A stretch of 64,000 nt of DNA from Microvirga sp. VF16 (GCF_016864375.1 NZ_CP069354.1:2887501-2951500), one strand, 5' to 3'. Counted from the stretch's first letter, positions 55,442-63,771 are shown. Made by a program: numbers and translations. Notes: a model not told the origin generated them from the letters alone.

Positions 55442-55663
55442 ATGCCTCGCTTCTACTTTGCCATCCAAGGCCTCTCGATCACTGAGGTTCTCGGGCGGAT
55501 CGATCTGCCCAACCAGGCCGACGCCCACAACGAAGCCGTGAAGGCCGCGCGAGCCTACCGAGCCGCCATGTTGCGCCAGAACATGGACCCGATGCATTTC
55601 GCCATTGTGGTTTCCGACCAGAGCCACCAGGTGATCGAGGTGATTCCCTTCCGGGCAGTCTGA
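55442..55663 (+). CDS. DUF6894-like protein
   Basis: The 73-residue product starts MPRFYFAIQGLSITEVLGRI and has the strand-helix-strand build of the group, ending with a strand near VIEVIPF. GGAGG is 4-8 bases before the ATG. It is the third member of this family in the window. Confidence 0.65.
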   Translation: MPRFYFAIQGLSITEVLGRIDLPNQADAHNEAVKAARAYRAAMLRQNMDPMHFAIVVSDQSHQVIEVIPFRAV

Positions 55664-55779
55664 GCAAGGTGGCGGCGCGAAGCGCGGGTGCCTCGCGAGA
55701 GCTTGCTCCTCTCGTGACTCATAACGTCGCCTTTCGAATGTTCGCGACCTTCGTGCTGTCTCTGCCCGACGGCGGCTCT

Positions 55780-55960
55780 TCAAGGGAACTTGATACGGGC
55801 GAGTTCCTTCCGGACGACCCGCGCGGTCTTGGGGCCGATCCGCTCGAGCCGTTCGAGCCGATCCGGCCATGGCCCTGAGCTGGTCGATGGTGGTGATGCC
55901 GTGCTTTTGCAGCCCGTCCCAGGCATGGCGGGGGGACGCAGCCCTGTGATGGGGCTGCTG
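55780..55960 (-). pseudogene. Frameshifted helix-hairpin-helix paralogue
   Basis: The frame WDGLQKHGITTIDQLRAMA ends abruptly, and a +1 frame continues with RIGPKTARVVRKELARIKFP and a stop. Joined, the two match the intact 72-residue protein at 50917 throughout. One extra G around 55865 explains the break. Either the gene is dead or the base is a sequencing error. Confidence 0.6.
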
Positions 55961-56481
55961 ACACAGTCCAGTGAAGGCATCGATCCCCTCCAGCCGGCTC
56001 GGGTCCTTGAAGCCGTACCGGTGATAGCTAGGCGAAAGGGATGTCGGGGCTGCGAGGAAGCGCGGGGCTGAAAGAGGTAGCGAGCGGCGGATTTGGGTTA
56101 GGGGTTCTACATGGCGTCTCGGACGATGACGGCAGCCGGTTGAAAGGGCGTGTTGAAATACTCCCGCCCAGGAGACCTAGTCTTCCGACGCCCTCGAAAC
56201 ACATTGATAGAATTCGTGAAGGAATAGATCGACGCATGCCGACGTTTGGCGATCATGCATCGTCAGACGACTTCAGGATAAGCTCATGCCTCACGATCAA
56301 CATTCACACGACATCTCATCTGAACCTGCGGCTGACAATAACACCGAGCCGTCGTTCCAGCGTGCGTCGATCCTGTTCGTTGCTTCTCTCGGCACCTTTA
56401 TCGGAGCAAGCCTTTGCTCGCCAGCCTCTGACTCGACGGCGAACCGCAACATTTCTTGGGACGGCGACAGGAGTTGTCATC
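55961..56481. other. Gap with no supported gene
   Basis: Open frames here lack ribosome sites and family resemblance. Part of it may be the former 5' end of the frame-disrupted paralogue. Confidence 0.4.
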
Positions 56482-56754
56482 ATGGGCCGGGAAACGATGG
56501 AGCACAGGGTTGAGCTGGTTGCTCGGGCCATCCAGGAAGCGCAGCCCCAAGCCTGCTCATGGGACGCCGAAACTGCGATCCGCAGAGAGCACTTCCGGCA
56601 GTGTGCCCGCAATGCGATCAAGCTGCTGGACGACGATATTGGCGTTCTTCTGCTCGCATTAAGAGAGGCCACAGCGGAACGGCGGCTATTAGAGCCGCTG
56701 TTCAATCCCGCTCATAGGTCTGCGGCAGGAGCTGTTGATACCGCTGACGGATGA
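56482..56754 (+). CDS. Hypothetical protein
   Basis: The 90-residue product starts MGRETMEHRVELVARAIQEA, is largely helical and ends in a short disordered tail. CAGGAG lies before ATG 56482. It converges with the Crp paralogue and overlaps its end by 53 bases. Confidence 0.5.
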   Translation: MGRETMEHRVELVARAIQEAQPQACSWDAETAIRREHFRQCARNAIKLLDDDIGVLLLALREATAERRLLEPLFNPAHRSAAGAVDTADG

Positions 56755-57433
56755 TCCCGTAGCACTCACACGCGGCCTTCTGAAGAGCGGGACGGTCAAT
56801 GACCGTAATCATGCCTCTGCCTTGCTGGATGAGGCCCTTGTCCTGCAGCGTGCGCGTGACCTCGCTCACCGTCGAGCGCTGCACGCCCAGCATCTCGGCC
56901 AAGAACTCATGCGTGAGAGGCAGCTCCGCCTCACCCACTCTGTCCTGAGACATGAGAAGCCAGCGGCAGCAGCGGGCCTCGACGCTGTGAACGGCGTTGC
57001 AGGCAACAGTCTGGAGCGTCTGCGCCATCAGTGCCTCGGTGTAGCGCACGACCAAGTGTTGGATCGCCGGGCGAGCTGCCATGGCCTCTTGCATCCGGGA
57101 GAGGTCAATCCGCGATGCCGAGCCGCTCAGTTGGACGATGTAGCGCCCGAAGGACTGGCTGCTCACAAAGGCGCTCACCAGCCCGAACAGGCCTTCGCGG
57201 CCGAACACCGCCATCTCGGCCGCCTTGCCGTCCCGCATGACGGTGACGAGCGACACCATGGCATCATGCGGGAAGTAGGTATGCGTGACAGTCCCTCCGG
57301 GCTCATAGAGGATCTGCCCTCGTTGCAGTTCCAGGACGGCCAGGTGCGGCTCGAGATAGGCCAGATCCTCTTTCGCCAGAGCGGCCAGGAGCCGGTTGTC
57401 CTGGTGTCGGGGTAGTCTCTGGACCTGGGCCAT
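56702..57433 (-). CDS. Crp/Fnr-family regulator, paralogue 2
   Basis: The 243-residue protein is closely similar to the one at 51159 over its whole length (MAQVQRLPRHQDN start; ILYEPGGTVTHTYFPHDAMV; LTHEFLAEMLGVQRSTVSEV). The recognition helix again lacks the E..SR pattern of FNR. The sensor domain has no cysteine cluster. The pair arose by duplication, including the leader. Confidence 0.85.
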   Translation of the reverse strand: MAQVQRLPRHQDNRLLAALAKEDLAYLEPHLAVLELQRGQILYEPGGTVTHTYFPHDAMVSLVTVMRDGKAAEMAVFGREGLFGLVSAFVSSQSFGRYIVQLSGSASRIDLSRMQEAMAARPAIQHLVVRYTEALMAQTLQTVACNAVHSVEARCCRWLLMSQDRVGEAELPLTHEFLAEMLGVQRSTVSEVTRTLQDKGLIQQGRGMITVIDRPALQKAACECYGIIRQRYQQLLPQTYERD

Positions 57434-57502
57434 GGCAACGCCTCCTGCAGACGCCTAAACCAGCAACCCGTCAGATAACGCCGGAGAGGTGCGGTATGGT
57501 CC
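57434..57502 (-). promoter_or_regulatory. Conserved leader of Crp paralogue 2
   Basis: This matches 51894-51962 (see there). The region from 57503 to 57712 otherwise holds no recognisable site. Confidence 0.5.
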
Positions 57503-57712
57503 TAACGCCTCTTCATTCGAGTTCGGCGTCACGCGGTAACCTCTCCGATCCAATCCTATGGCCCGTGCCATCGGCTACCGCCTTCGAACCACACTCCCGG
57601 AGGGATTAGCCCGCCCGAGCCATGTTGCTGCCACGTTCGGGGCAAACCATCCGACCAGTTCTTCATGCAGTATTGAGTCATTGGCCAAAGGGCTCGGGGG
57701 AGTTCGTCGGTT

Positions 57713-58438
57713 ATGGCGCACGAAGTCATCGTCATGAAGCAGCCGCAGTCCGTCGCCCCTCGCACTGTTCCGCACATCACCACCCTGCTGATCTGCCGCA
57801 ACACCGTTCTGCACGCCGGTCTCAGGCATATCCTGTCCGACACGCCATTCGCCCTGGCGGACGATGTTGTCGATCCAGCATCGGACATTTCGGCTTTTGC
57901 CGGAAGCGAGCCCGCTCTCATCCTGCTGTGTGAGAGCCTCTCGCCCGATGAGTATCTGGAAATCCTTGAGCCGCTGAAGGCGCAGTGTCCTGCGGCACGG
58001 GTGGTCGTTCTGGCCGATCATTTGGAGCCCAACGCTGTCGTGCGTCTGTGCGAGGCCGGGCTGAACGGGCTTTGCTCGCCAGCCATGGATGGGAGCAGCC
58101 TGGTCACGGCTCTGGAACTGGTGATGGCCGGTGAGACCTTCCTCCCGGCTGCTATCGGTCTGGCGCTGCTCGAACAGTTGTCCCGCCGGAGCCTGCCGGA
58201 CGCTCAGGTGGTCAAGGCGACGCCGATTGCCGGGCCTGCGGGACGGTTGTCGGATCGAGAGGCCCGGATTCTGCAGTGCCTGATGCAGGGCGACTCCAAC
58301 AAGATGATCGCACGCCAGCTTGATATCACGGAAGCGACCGTCAAGGTCTACATCAAAAGCATTCTGCGAAAGGTCCAGGCGGCCAACCGCACCCAGGCCG
58401 CCCTGTGGGCGCAGCAGCACCTGCAGCACTCCGGTTGA
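57713..58438 (+). CDS. NarL/LuxR-type regulator with pseudo-receiver
   Basis: The 241-residue protein has a receiver-like domain (about 20-140) and a C-terminal LuxR helix-turn-helix (about 175-235, with LSDREARILQCLMQGDSNKM and DITEATVKVYIKSILRKVQ). The receiver has lost its active residues. The phosphoacceptor strand reads ALILLCESLSP (no Asp), the switch Thr position is Ala in VVVLADH, and the Lys position reads LCSPAM. It therefore probably works without phosphorylation. The start is probably 57713; 57734 is possible. Confidence 0.8.
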   Translation: MAHEVIVMKQPQSVAPRTVPHITTLLICRNTVLHAGLRHILSDTPFALADDVVDPASDISAFAGSEPALILLCESLSPDEYLEILEPLKAQCPAARVVVLADHLEPNAVVRLCEAGLNGLCSPAMDGSSLVTALELVMAGETFLPAAIGLALLEQLSRRSLPDAQVVKATPIAGPAGRLSDREARILQCLMQGDSNKMIARQLDITEATVKVYIKSILRKVQAANRTQAALWAQQHLQHSG

Positions 58439-58832
58439 GGCGGCAGGATCACACAGCCGGACGCTAGACGAGACGGCTGATCGTTGAAGCCATGGGCCGC
58501 TTTCGCGAGAGGCGACACCGCGAGGAACCATCTCGACGAAATGTAAGATTTTCTCAGCTCTGTCGGCTACCCGACTGACGCCTGGAGCAGGGGATGAGTA
58601 CGCAGGGCAACCGGCCCGTGGTTAGCAGCGGCGGGCCGCACCTTGGAGCGCCCGTTGAGACAGGCGCTTTCTTTTTAGCGGCGATGCTTGCTCATCGGTT
58701 GGGGAGAGAACCCATCCACCCTCACATCAGGCACCGGATCGATGGGCCCGCGGAATTTCCAGCGCACCCAGGGACCGTCATGAACTCCCGGCTGATGAGC
58801 CGGGAGCCTGTGCTCGTTGCCTGAAGTGCTGC
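58439..58832. other. Gap with a 9-bp hairpin
   Basis: A weak 76-residue frame (58594-58824) is not supported. A perfect hairpin, stem CTCCCGGCT / AGCCGGGAG with loop GATG at 58785-58806, lies near the end of the fusion gene on the other strand and may stop that transcript. Confidence 0.45.
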
Positions 58833-59828
58833 TTATGCGACGCGACTGAGGCGCTGGGCCGTTTTGTCGGCCTGCACGGTCACGGTGCGGGCGGCCGCGT
58901 CGGCCATCTGGATCATCAGCTCGGCGATGCGCCGGCTGTTCTCGACCGTCTGTTCCAGGTTGTCGCGCACAAGGGAGGTCTGAACCTCGACCAGGTCGGT
59001 CATCGACCGGCAGCGGGCGAGCGCCTGCAGGCCATCCAGGTTGCGCTGCAGGCGCTTCTGGCTGCGCTCGACCGCCTCGCGCGAGACGTCCTGCAGCCCG
59101 CGCGCCAGGGCGGCCGCGGATTGGGCCACAGCGCGCAGGTTGTGCGCCGCCTCTTCACTCAGCCCGAGCGCGACCACATCGGAGCGGCCCGCCAACTGCG
59201 AGCCTTCATCTGTCGAGCGGCGGGTCAATTTCGAGAACGCGCCGAAGCTGGTCTCCACCGCCTCCTGCATGGCTTGGACAATGGTCTGAGTGCTTTCCAC
59301 ACCGGCCCGCAGCGTATCCGCCACGTCTTCCGTCACCCGTTGGACGGCTTCGGCTTGGTCACGGGCATGTCGGGCCTCAGCGCGTTTGGTGTCGTCAAAG
59401 TTCGCCATTTCATCCTCCACTCTCTCAGTTACGGCATGAACTTCCTCGTCGCTCAACACCTTGAGCACGGCGGGAAGCAACTCCATCCTGTCGTCGCGGA
59501 TGTGCTGCTGGAAGGCTCGTCTAAGCTCGGTCACTCGGCTGATGAACTCAGCGCTGTTCTTGGGCATGCGCTCCAACTCGCCGAGGAGCGCGGCCGTTTC
59601 CTCATTGTCGTTGATGGCCTCTCGCAGAAGGTCGTGCATCCCGTGTCGCGTCAGCACAGGAAAAAGGTGTTCTTCCTGAAGGCCGGCGAGAAGAACCAGC
59701 TCTTCCTTCAGGTCTGCGAACAGTCGCTCACGGGTTTTGAGCGCGGTGTTGGATGTAGCGAGAAGCTTCTCGAAGAGTTCGTTCGCCTTGTCCGGCGGTG
59801 TTTGGGGGAAGTATCCGTTCGTCGTCAT
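58833..59828 (-). CDS. Hemerythrin-like domain fused to a phasin-like domain
   Basis: The 331-residue protein has an N-terminal HHE-type four-helix part (about 10-145; LQEEHLFPVLTRHGMHDLL and HIRDDRMELLPAVLKVL) and a C-terminal phasin-like helical part (about 225-325; DGLQALARCRSMTDLVEVQT and QTVENSRRIAELMIQMADAA). Some of the usual His ligands of the di-iron site are not obvious (the expected His in the second helix reads LVLLAG), so iron binding is uncertain. Phasins coat polyhydroxyalkanoate granules. ATG 59828 follows GAGGG. The fusion is unusual. Confidence 0.72.
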   Translation of the reverse strand: MTTNGYFPQTPPDKANELFEKLLATSNTALKTRERLFADLKEELVLLAGLQEEHLFPVLTRHGMHDLLREAINDNEETAALLGELERMPKNSAEFISRVTELRRAFQQHIRDDRMELLPAVLKVLSDEEVHAVTERVEDEMANFDDTKRAEARHARDQAEAVQRVTEDVADTLRAGVESTQTIVQAMQEAVETSFGAFSKLTRRSTDEGSQLAGRSDVVALGLSEEAAHNLRAVAQSAAALARGLQDVSREAVERSQKRLQRNLDGLQALARCRSMTDLVEVQTSLVRDNLEQTVENSRRIAELMIQMADAAARTVTVQADKTAQRLSRVA

Positions 59829-60193
59829 GGTCCCTCGCAAGTAATCGAAGAGAGGGTCTCAAGCGCTGCAGCTTGGACCCTGGCCTGTGACACTGGTATG
59901 TCGGTTGCCCCAATACGCGCGACACACGCCGCTTGAGCAGACGAAGCCACAAAGCTTTCTTAGGCGCCTACCGCTTTGTCGCGTGTCCACCGGCTACGGG
60001 TGTTCAAGGGCTCTTGCCCGAAGTTCGGCCGCGCCAGGCGACCTATTCTTGGTTGTATTAACGCAGGTAATTCATCAACAGCGCGGTTGTTCCGACCGAT
60101 TTCATCCGGCAGAGCCCATGGCGGCTCTGTCAGCGCCCAAGTGTCCGATGTCCTGACCGTCGGCCAAGGCCAGCCAGTCGGGCTGCCAGTGTT

Positions 60194-60208
60194 AGCGTTT
60201 AAACGCAT
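60194..60208. repeat. Palindromic site AGCGTTTAAACGCAT, copy 1
   Basis: The core GCGTTTAAACGC is a perfect 12-bp palindrome. An identical 15-base copy lies at 60380-60394, 186 bases away. Confidence 0.6.
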
Positions 60209-60379
60209 CCCGTAGGAAGCCTCCTCAGGCGCGGCTTCCTGCTGATGGCACCGATCCTGCCTGCAAGTGCTCAAAAGCCGTCAACGGCCAATGTCCTAAA
60301 CCTGCCGCAGCAGCACGAATGGCCGTTTTCCACCGCCGAACTTCGGCAGGATTGAAGGCTTTTCCGGCTCTGAAGTTTA

Positions 60380-60394
60380 AGCGTTTAAACGCAT
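60380..60394. repeat. Palindromic site AGCGTTTAAACGCAT, copy 2
   Basis: Identical to copy 1 including flanks A and AT. Both are close to the start of the element genes, so an operator or recombination role is possible. Confidence 0.6.
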
Positions 60395-60496
60395 GTGCGC
60401 GGCGGCACCGCCAGCGGCGATTTCCAGGCTTCCGGCTACCACCTACCGGCGGACGCGCTTTTGCCGCTGGTGGCCGGGCATACGGAATCTTCTGAG

Positions 60497-60829
60497 CTAT
60501 TCGGCAGCGAGGGTATGGCCGGACAGCTCTGTGAACTCTCCGTTCGCGACGGCGGTCCTTAAACGGACGATCCGGGCGCTGTCCTTGGCGCTCTCCTGGA
60601 CAGTCAGCCTTGCCGCCCGGCCGATGGTCGACCGCAGCGCGACGACGGCCGAGCCCTCATGGCGCATGCTCAGCAGCGTGGACGGATCGTGTTCCTGAGC
60701 GAGAAGCCGACGCGCTGCCGAGAAGAACGGCATGGAGGACCGGCACAGCTCCTGGCTGTCGAGGAGGGCGGCGTAGCGGCCCTGGCTCACGGGACGAACC
60801 ACGATGTGCAGCGTTGGAATGTGTTTCAT
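60497..60829 (-). CDS. Hypothetical protein of integrative element
   Basis: The 110-residue product starts MKHIPTLHIVVRPVSQGRYA and looks like a small alpha/beta protein (strand-rich start with FFSAARRLLAQEHDPSTLL later). No family is recognised. The orientation matches the integrase-side genes. Confidence 0.55.
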   Translation of the reverse strand: MKHIPTLHIVVRPVSQGRYAALLDSQELCRSSMPFFSAARRLLAQEHDPSTLLSMRHEGSAVVALRSTIGRAARLTVQESAKDSARIVRLRTAVANGEFTELSGHTLAAE

Positions 60830-60905
60830 GGGGTGCTCTTTCTGGAGCTCGCAGCGCGGGTCGCGGGGTGCGCCGTCACGGTTGAACCATCGCCTTGTGA
60901 TGGCT

Positions 60906-61021
60906 GGTGACGGATGACGCTTGGTGACGCGATTTTCGGCATTAGCGCCTATACGCGTACGCGCCTGTGCGCGTTAAAGGGGGAATGACGGATTACGCGT
61001 CACCAAGCGTCATCCGTCACC
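60906..61021. repeat. 26-bp perfect inverted repeat with 64-base centre
   Basis: The left arm, 60906-60931, starts GGTGACGGATGACGCTTGG; the right arm, 60996-61021, is its exact reverse complement. The centre contains alternating CG/TA runs such as TACGCGTACGCGC. It lies between two element genes and about 360 bases from the replication-like gene. Candidate replication origin or control hairpin. Confidence 0.65.
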
Positions 61022-61334
61022 CGTTGAAATCGACTTGTGTTCCTTGAGGCGAATGCCACGCCATCCACGTGCAATCTTGGTCTTGTGCGGCTTGAAACCC
61101 GCGCCGCATGGCAGACGCGAAGCTCTTGGCCGTTCCCGGCTCTTCACCTGCCGCAGAAATGGCCCGATGAAGGGGATGACGCTCGTGCCTGTCGAATGCG
61201 AGCGGCCAAAGCGATGACTCCAACCCGCGAAGGGCTCATCCTGAACGCGGACCGCTCGATCGGCGCAGAGCGTCATGGATGACACGGAGCAGCGGCTTCA
61301 TCCCCGCACCCCACATGGTAGATGTATATGTGTA

Positions 61335-61466
61335 CCTCTGGTGAGACCGTGAGAGGGGCCAAAACACGCCTCACGGTCTCATGTGGAGTACCGTGAGCGG
61401 TAATTTTCTTTCGTGAGAGGCTGAACTGTCCCTCTGGTGAGACCGTCTGTACCTCTGGTGAGACCG
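61335..61466. repeat. Three copies of CCTCTGGTGAGACCG
   Basis: Exact copies lie at 61335-61349, 61431-61445 and 61452-61466. Two are within the end of the replication-like gene (giving GLTRGT twice in its product) and one is beyond its stop. Partial matches (CTCACGGTCTC) lie between. They resemble iterons near a replication gene. Confidence 0.55.
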
Positions 61467-61870
61467 GTTTTAAATTTTTCATCGTCGGGTCGCCAGCCCA
61501 TGAAGGCTCTCGATGCGCGCTCGGCGGTACGGTCGCAGGCATGGAGCGTCAGGCCGTATTCGGTTGCATGCCGCTCCTTCCGGTCAAAATGGCCCTGCTG
61601 TCGGCATTGGATGAACCCCTTCCGCTCCAGCTCGATGAAGGCGCGTGCCGAAGTGGCCTTCGAGCAGCCGACCTGTCGGGCGGCATCCCGCGCCGAGAGC
61701 GCAAGGCGTCCGTTGTTCGTGCCGTTGTAGAGAAGCGCCAACTCAATGAAGACGCTCCGCTCGACGGGCGAGAGCGAGCGCCACGCGGCCGATTTCAACA
61801 TGTAATGCGGCAGAGACACGAAGCGCTCGGTCGTAGTGCTCCGGCCCTTGTGGTTGTGACGTTTCGCCAT
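61379..61870 (-). CDS. Replication-initiator-like helix-turn-helix protein
   Basis: The 163-residue product starts MAKRHNHKGRSTTTERFVSL and has a winged-helix part (about 25-100) with LSPVERSVFIELALLYNG, LSARDAARQVGCSKATSARA and FIELERKGFI. Such proteins are common in integrative elements and plasmids of Hyphomicrobiales. The last 25 residues are encoded by the repeat region and end GLTRGTVQPLTK. Whether it starts replication is inferred. Confidence 0.6.
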   Translation of the reverse strand: MAKRHNHKGRSTTTERFVSLPHYMLKSAAWRSLSPVERSVFIELALLYNGTNNGRLALSARDAARQVGCSKATSARAFIELERKGFIQCRQQGHFDRKERHATEYGLTLHACDRTAERASRAFMGWRPDDEKFKTGLTRGTDGLTRGTVQPLTKENYRSRYST

Positions 61871-61971
61871 CTGAATGCCTCGCAGTGGCCCTGGCTTCTA
61901 AGAGCTGCGCCTCTTGGAGATGGATGAGAAAAGCAGCCGGAGTTCACGCTCCGGCTGCTGCTCGTCTCTGG

Positions 61972-62229
61972 CTAGGATGCGTCATCCGTAACGAGGCCAG
62001 CGTCCTGGGCCGCCGCCAGTGCCTTGGCGAGGGCCTCGGCGAGGGCAGGGAGGTGGCGAACCGAGAGGGTCAAGCCGCTCTTGCCGGGACGCAGTTCGCC
62101 ATTCGCGTCGGACCACCACGCGCGGCAGTCCACGATGGTCTGGCCGTTGTAGGTGTCGAGACGCACACGCAGCGTCTCGCGAGAGTTGCGCTTCCACTCG
62201 GCCACGGTCATGGGGAGATCACGCATCAT
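61972..62229 (-). CDS. PC4/Sub1-like small DNA-binding protein
   Basis: The 85-residue product contains RETLRVRLDTYNGQTIVDCR and RPGKSGLTLSVRHLPALAEA, the strand-rich then helical pattern of transcriptional coactivator p15 (PC4) proteins, which bind single-stranded DNA. Two ATGs start it; the first overlaps the end of the next upstream gene. Phage and island versions are common. Confidence 0.75.
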   Translation of the reverse strand: MMRDLPMTVAEWKRNSRETLRVRLDTYNGQTIVDCRAWWSDANGELRPGKSGLTLSVRHLPALAEALAKALAAAQDAGLVTDDAS

Positions 62230-62530
62230 GGCGCTTCTCCCCGGCGCGAACGACCTTGAGCACCTCGACCGCGCTGCGCAGGACGTAGCGTGCGTGCGTG
62301 CCCGCATAAGCCCCGGCGTGTCCTTCGGTGATCGTCTCGACGACGATGCCCTGGCGGCGCAGCCGGAAGACGTAGTTGCTCCAACGCGGCGCGGGCTGAT
62401 CAATCGGTGTGCAGCCCATGTCGGCTGCCTGGATGAGCTGGAACAACGCCCATGCGAAGCGGCCGACGAACTTGCGCTCGGGGCCGCCATCCACGACGGC
62501 GTGCAGTTCGATCACGTCGTTAGCGCTCAT
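62219..62530 (-). CDS. Hypothetical protein, possible winged helix
   Basis: The 103-residue product has GRFAWALFQLIQAADMGCTP and VFRLRRQGIVVETI, a winged-helix-like pattern seen in uncharacterised element proteins. Overlaps at both ends (about 11 bases each) show a tight operon. Confidence 0.6.
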   Translation of the reverse strand: MSANDVIELHAVVDGGPERKFVGRFAWALFQLIQAADMGCTPIDQPAPRWSNYVFRLRRQGIVVETITEGHAGAYAGTHARYVLRSAVEVLKVVRAGEKRHDA

Positions 62531-62732
62531 CGCCTACCTCCAGACGAAAGCTGGCAAGTTCGGCAATGGTACGGGCCAGCGCCAGCGACAGGCCGTGCTT
62601 GGCGGCGAGCTTGATCACGACGCGGGAGTTGACGGTGGCGTTGCCGGAGACGGCGTGGCCCAGATTAGTAAGCTTGCTCTCAGGCGCAGTTTTCCGGTGG
62701 CGGGCAAAGCCCACCGTGGTATAGTCGGTCAT
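62520..62732 (-). CDS. Hypothetical protein
   Basis: The 70-residue basic product starts MTDYTTVGFARHRKTAPESK and has a helical second half. Overlap with the next gene supports it. No family is recognised. Confidence 0.5.
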   Translation of the reverse strand: MTDYTTVGFARHRKTAPESKLTNLGHAVSGNATVNSRVVIKLAAKHGLSLALARTIAELASFRLEVGDER

Positions 62733-62783
62733 TGCTTAGAAATCCTTGACTTAGCCCGGCCATTGCGCCGGGCTCTTCGTTGC

Positions 62784-62993
62784 TCAGGCGGCGGTCGGCT
62801 TCACGACCGGCAACGACGCGAGATAATCGCGACCATCATCGACGGTGATGACAATGCGGTCGCCCATGCGCCGGGCCTTCAAGCGGCCTTTGGCAATTTC
62901 GTCGTAGATGAAGCTGCGGCTCTTCCCCAGACGCTTAGCAAATTCCGTCGGGGAATAAGCAAAACGCTCGGACTGCTGTTCGCTTTTGTTCAA
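62784..62993 (-). CDS. AlpA/excisionase-type DNA-binding protein
   Basis: The 69-residue product has a MerR-like helix-turn-helix (FAYSPTEFAKRLGKSRSFIY then EIAKGRLKARRMGDRIVI), the HTH_17 pattern of AlpA and excisionases. It lies next to the integrase gene on the same strand and is the likely directionality factor. Confidence 0.8.
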   Translation of the reverse strand: MNKSEQQSERFAYSPTEFAKRLGKSRSFIYDEIAKGRLKARRMGDRIVITVDDGRDYLASLPVVKPTAA

Positions 62994-63097
62994 CGAGTAA
63001 GCCTCCTTGTCGATCCGGGAGTAACCCCGGCGTCGCGTCCGTTCAGCTACAGACGCGCCACGACATTCGCTGGGCGACTGGGATTTTTAAACACGAC

Positions 63098-63760
63098 TTA
63101 AAATTTCTCGCGCTTTGCGCCCAGCGACCCCACGAAATCGAGGAGGAACGGGATCGCATTCTCAGGCTCCATCGGGGCGATGATGTCCAACGTCTCTTCG
63201 TAAAGTTTCTTCACGTTCCTGGGGCGTAAGTCGTTGTTGAGGCGAATGCGGTAACCCGACAGCTGCTTGACGAGTTCTGAATCGGACTTGGCGGACTTTG
63301 CGGACTTGGCGTGGCTTAGAGCGAGGCCTCGTATTTTTATTTCCTTGGCAACACGACTGACGGCCTCATTATCGAGCCAGCCGTGCCTATCAACGAGATG
63401 ATCAATCAGGGCCGATGCTGCGGCGAACACAGTGTCGAGGACAATCGACTTGTCGGGTCTTTTCCTGACCCCGCCCCTTTGCGGCTTCAGAAAATCGACC
63501 TCATTGCCGTCGCAGAGGTTCTCGATGTCGCCCCAAAGGGCCAGGAGCGGCTTTATGCAGTCGAGGCCCGCCTTGCGGGCGTTCAGATACTCGATGACGG
63601 CCTCCAGTGCGGCCATCGCGTTCTGCTGCTTGTCAGCGGCAGTCACGGCTTGACCAAAGCCCCGGCCAACTTCTGCAAGCCGCTCGAAGAGTCGCGTTTC
63701 ACGCTCGAAAATATCGATCAGGCGCTGTCGTACCGTCTCGTCGTCCAGCTCGCCGCTCAT
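63098..63760 (-). CDS. Hypothetical protein near integrase
   Basis: The 220-residue product is mostly helical, with a short repeat SAKSAKSAKS near residue 152. No family is recognised. It starts 11 bases after the integrase stop. Confidence 0.6.
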   Translation of the reverse strand: MSGELDDETVRQRLIDIFERETRLFERLAEVGRGFGQAVTAADKQQNAMAALEAVIEYLNARKAGLDCIKPLLALWGDIENLCDGNEVDFLKPQRGGVRKRPDKSIVLDTVFAAASALIDHLVDRHGWLDNEAVSRVAKEIKIRGLALSHAKSAKSAKSDSELVKQLSGYRIRLNNDLRPRNVKKLYEETLDIIAPMEPENAIPFLLDFVGSLGAKREKF

Positions 63761-63771
63761 GGCCTACGCGC

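Larger units (their letters stand above)
59829..60496. other. Long gap with palindrome pair, probable edge of the integrative element
   Basis: No gene is supported in these 668 bases. Two identical 15-bp palindromic sites lie in the second half (listed separately). This is the change from the chromosomal mosaic to the element-like minus-strand genes, so the left boundary of the element may be here. Confidence 0.4.

Noticed and set aside
58594..58824. 76-residue plus-strand frame
   Set aside because: No ribosome site or recognisable domain, and its end coincides with a hairpin.
60194..61466. CRISPR-like array
   Set aside because: The repeats here are few, palindromic or closely spaced, and lack regular spacers and cas genes.
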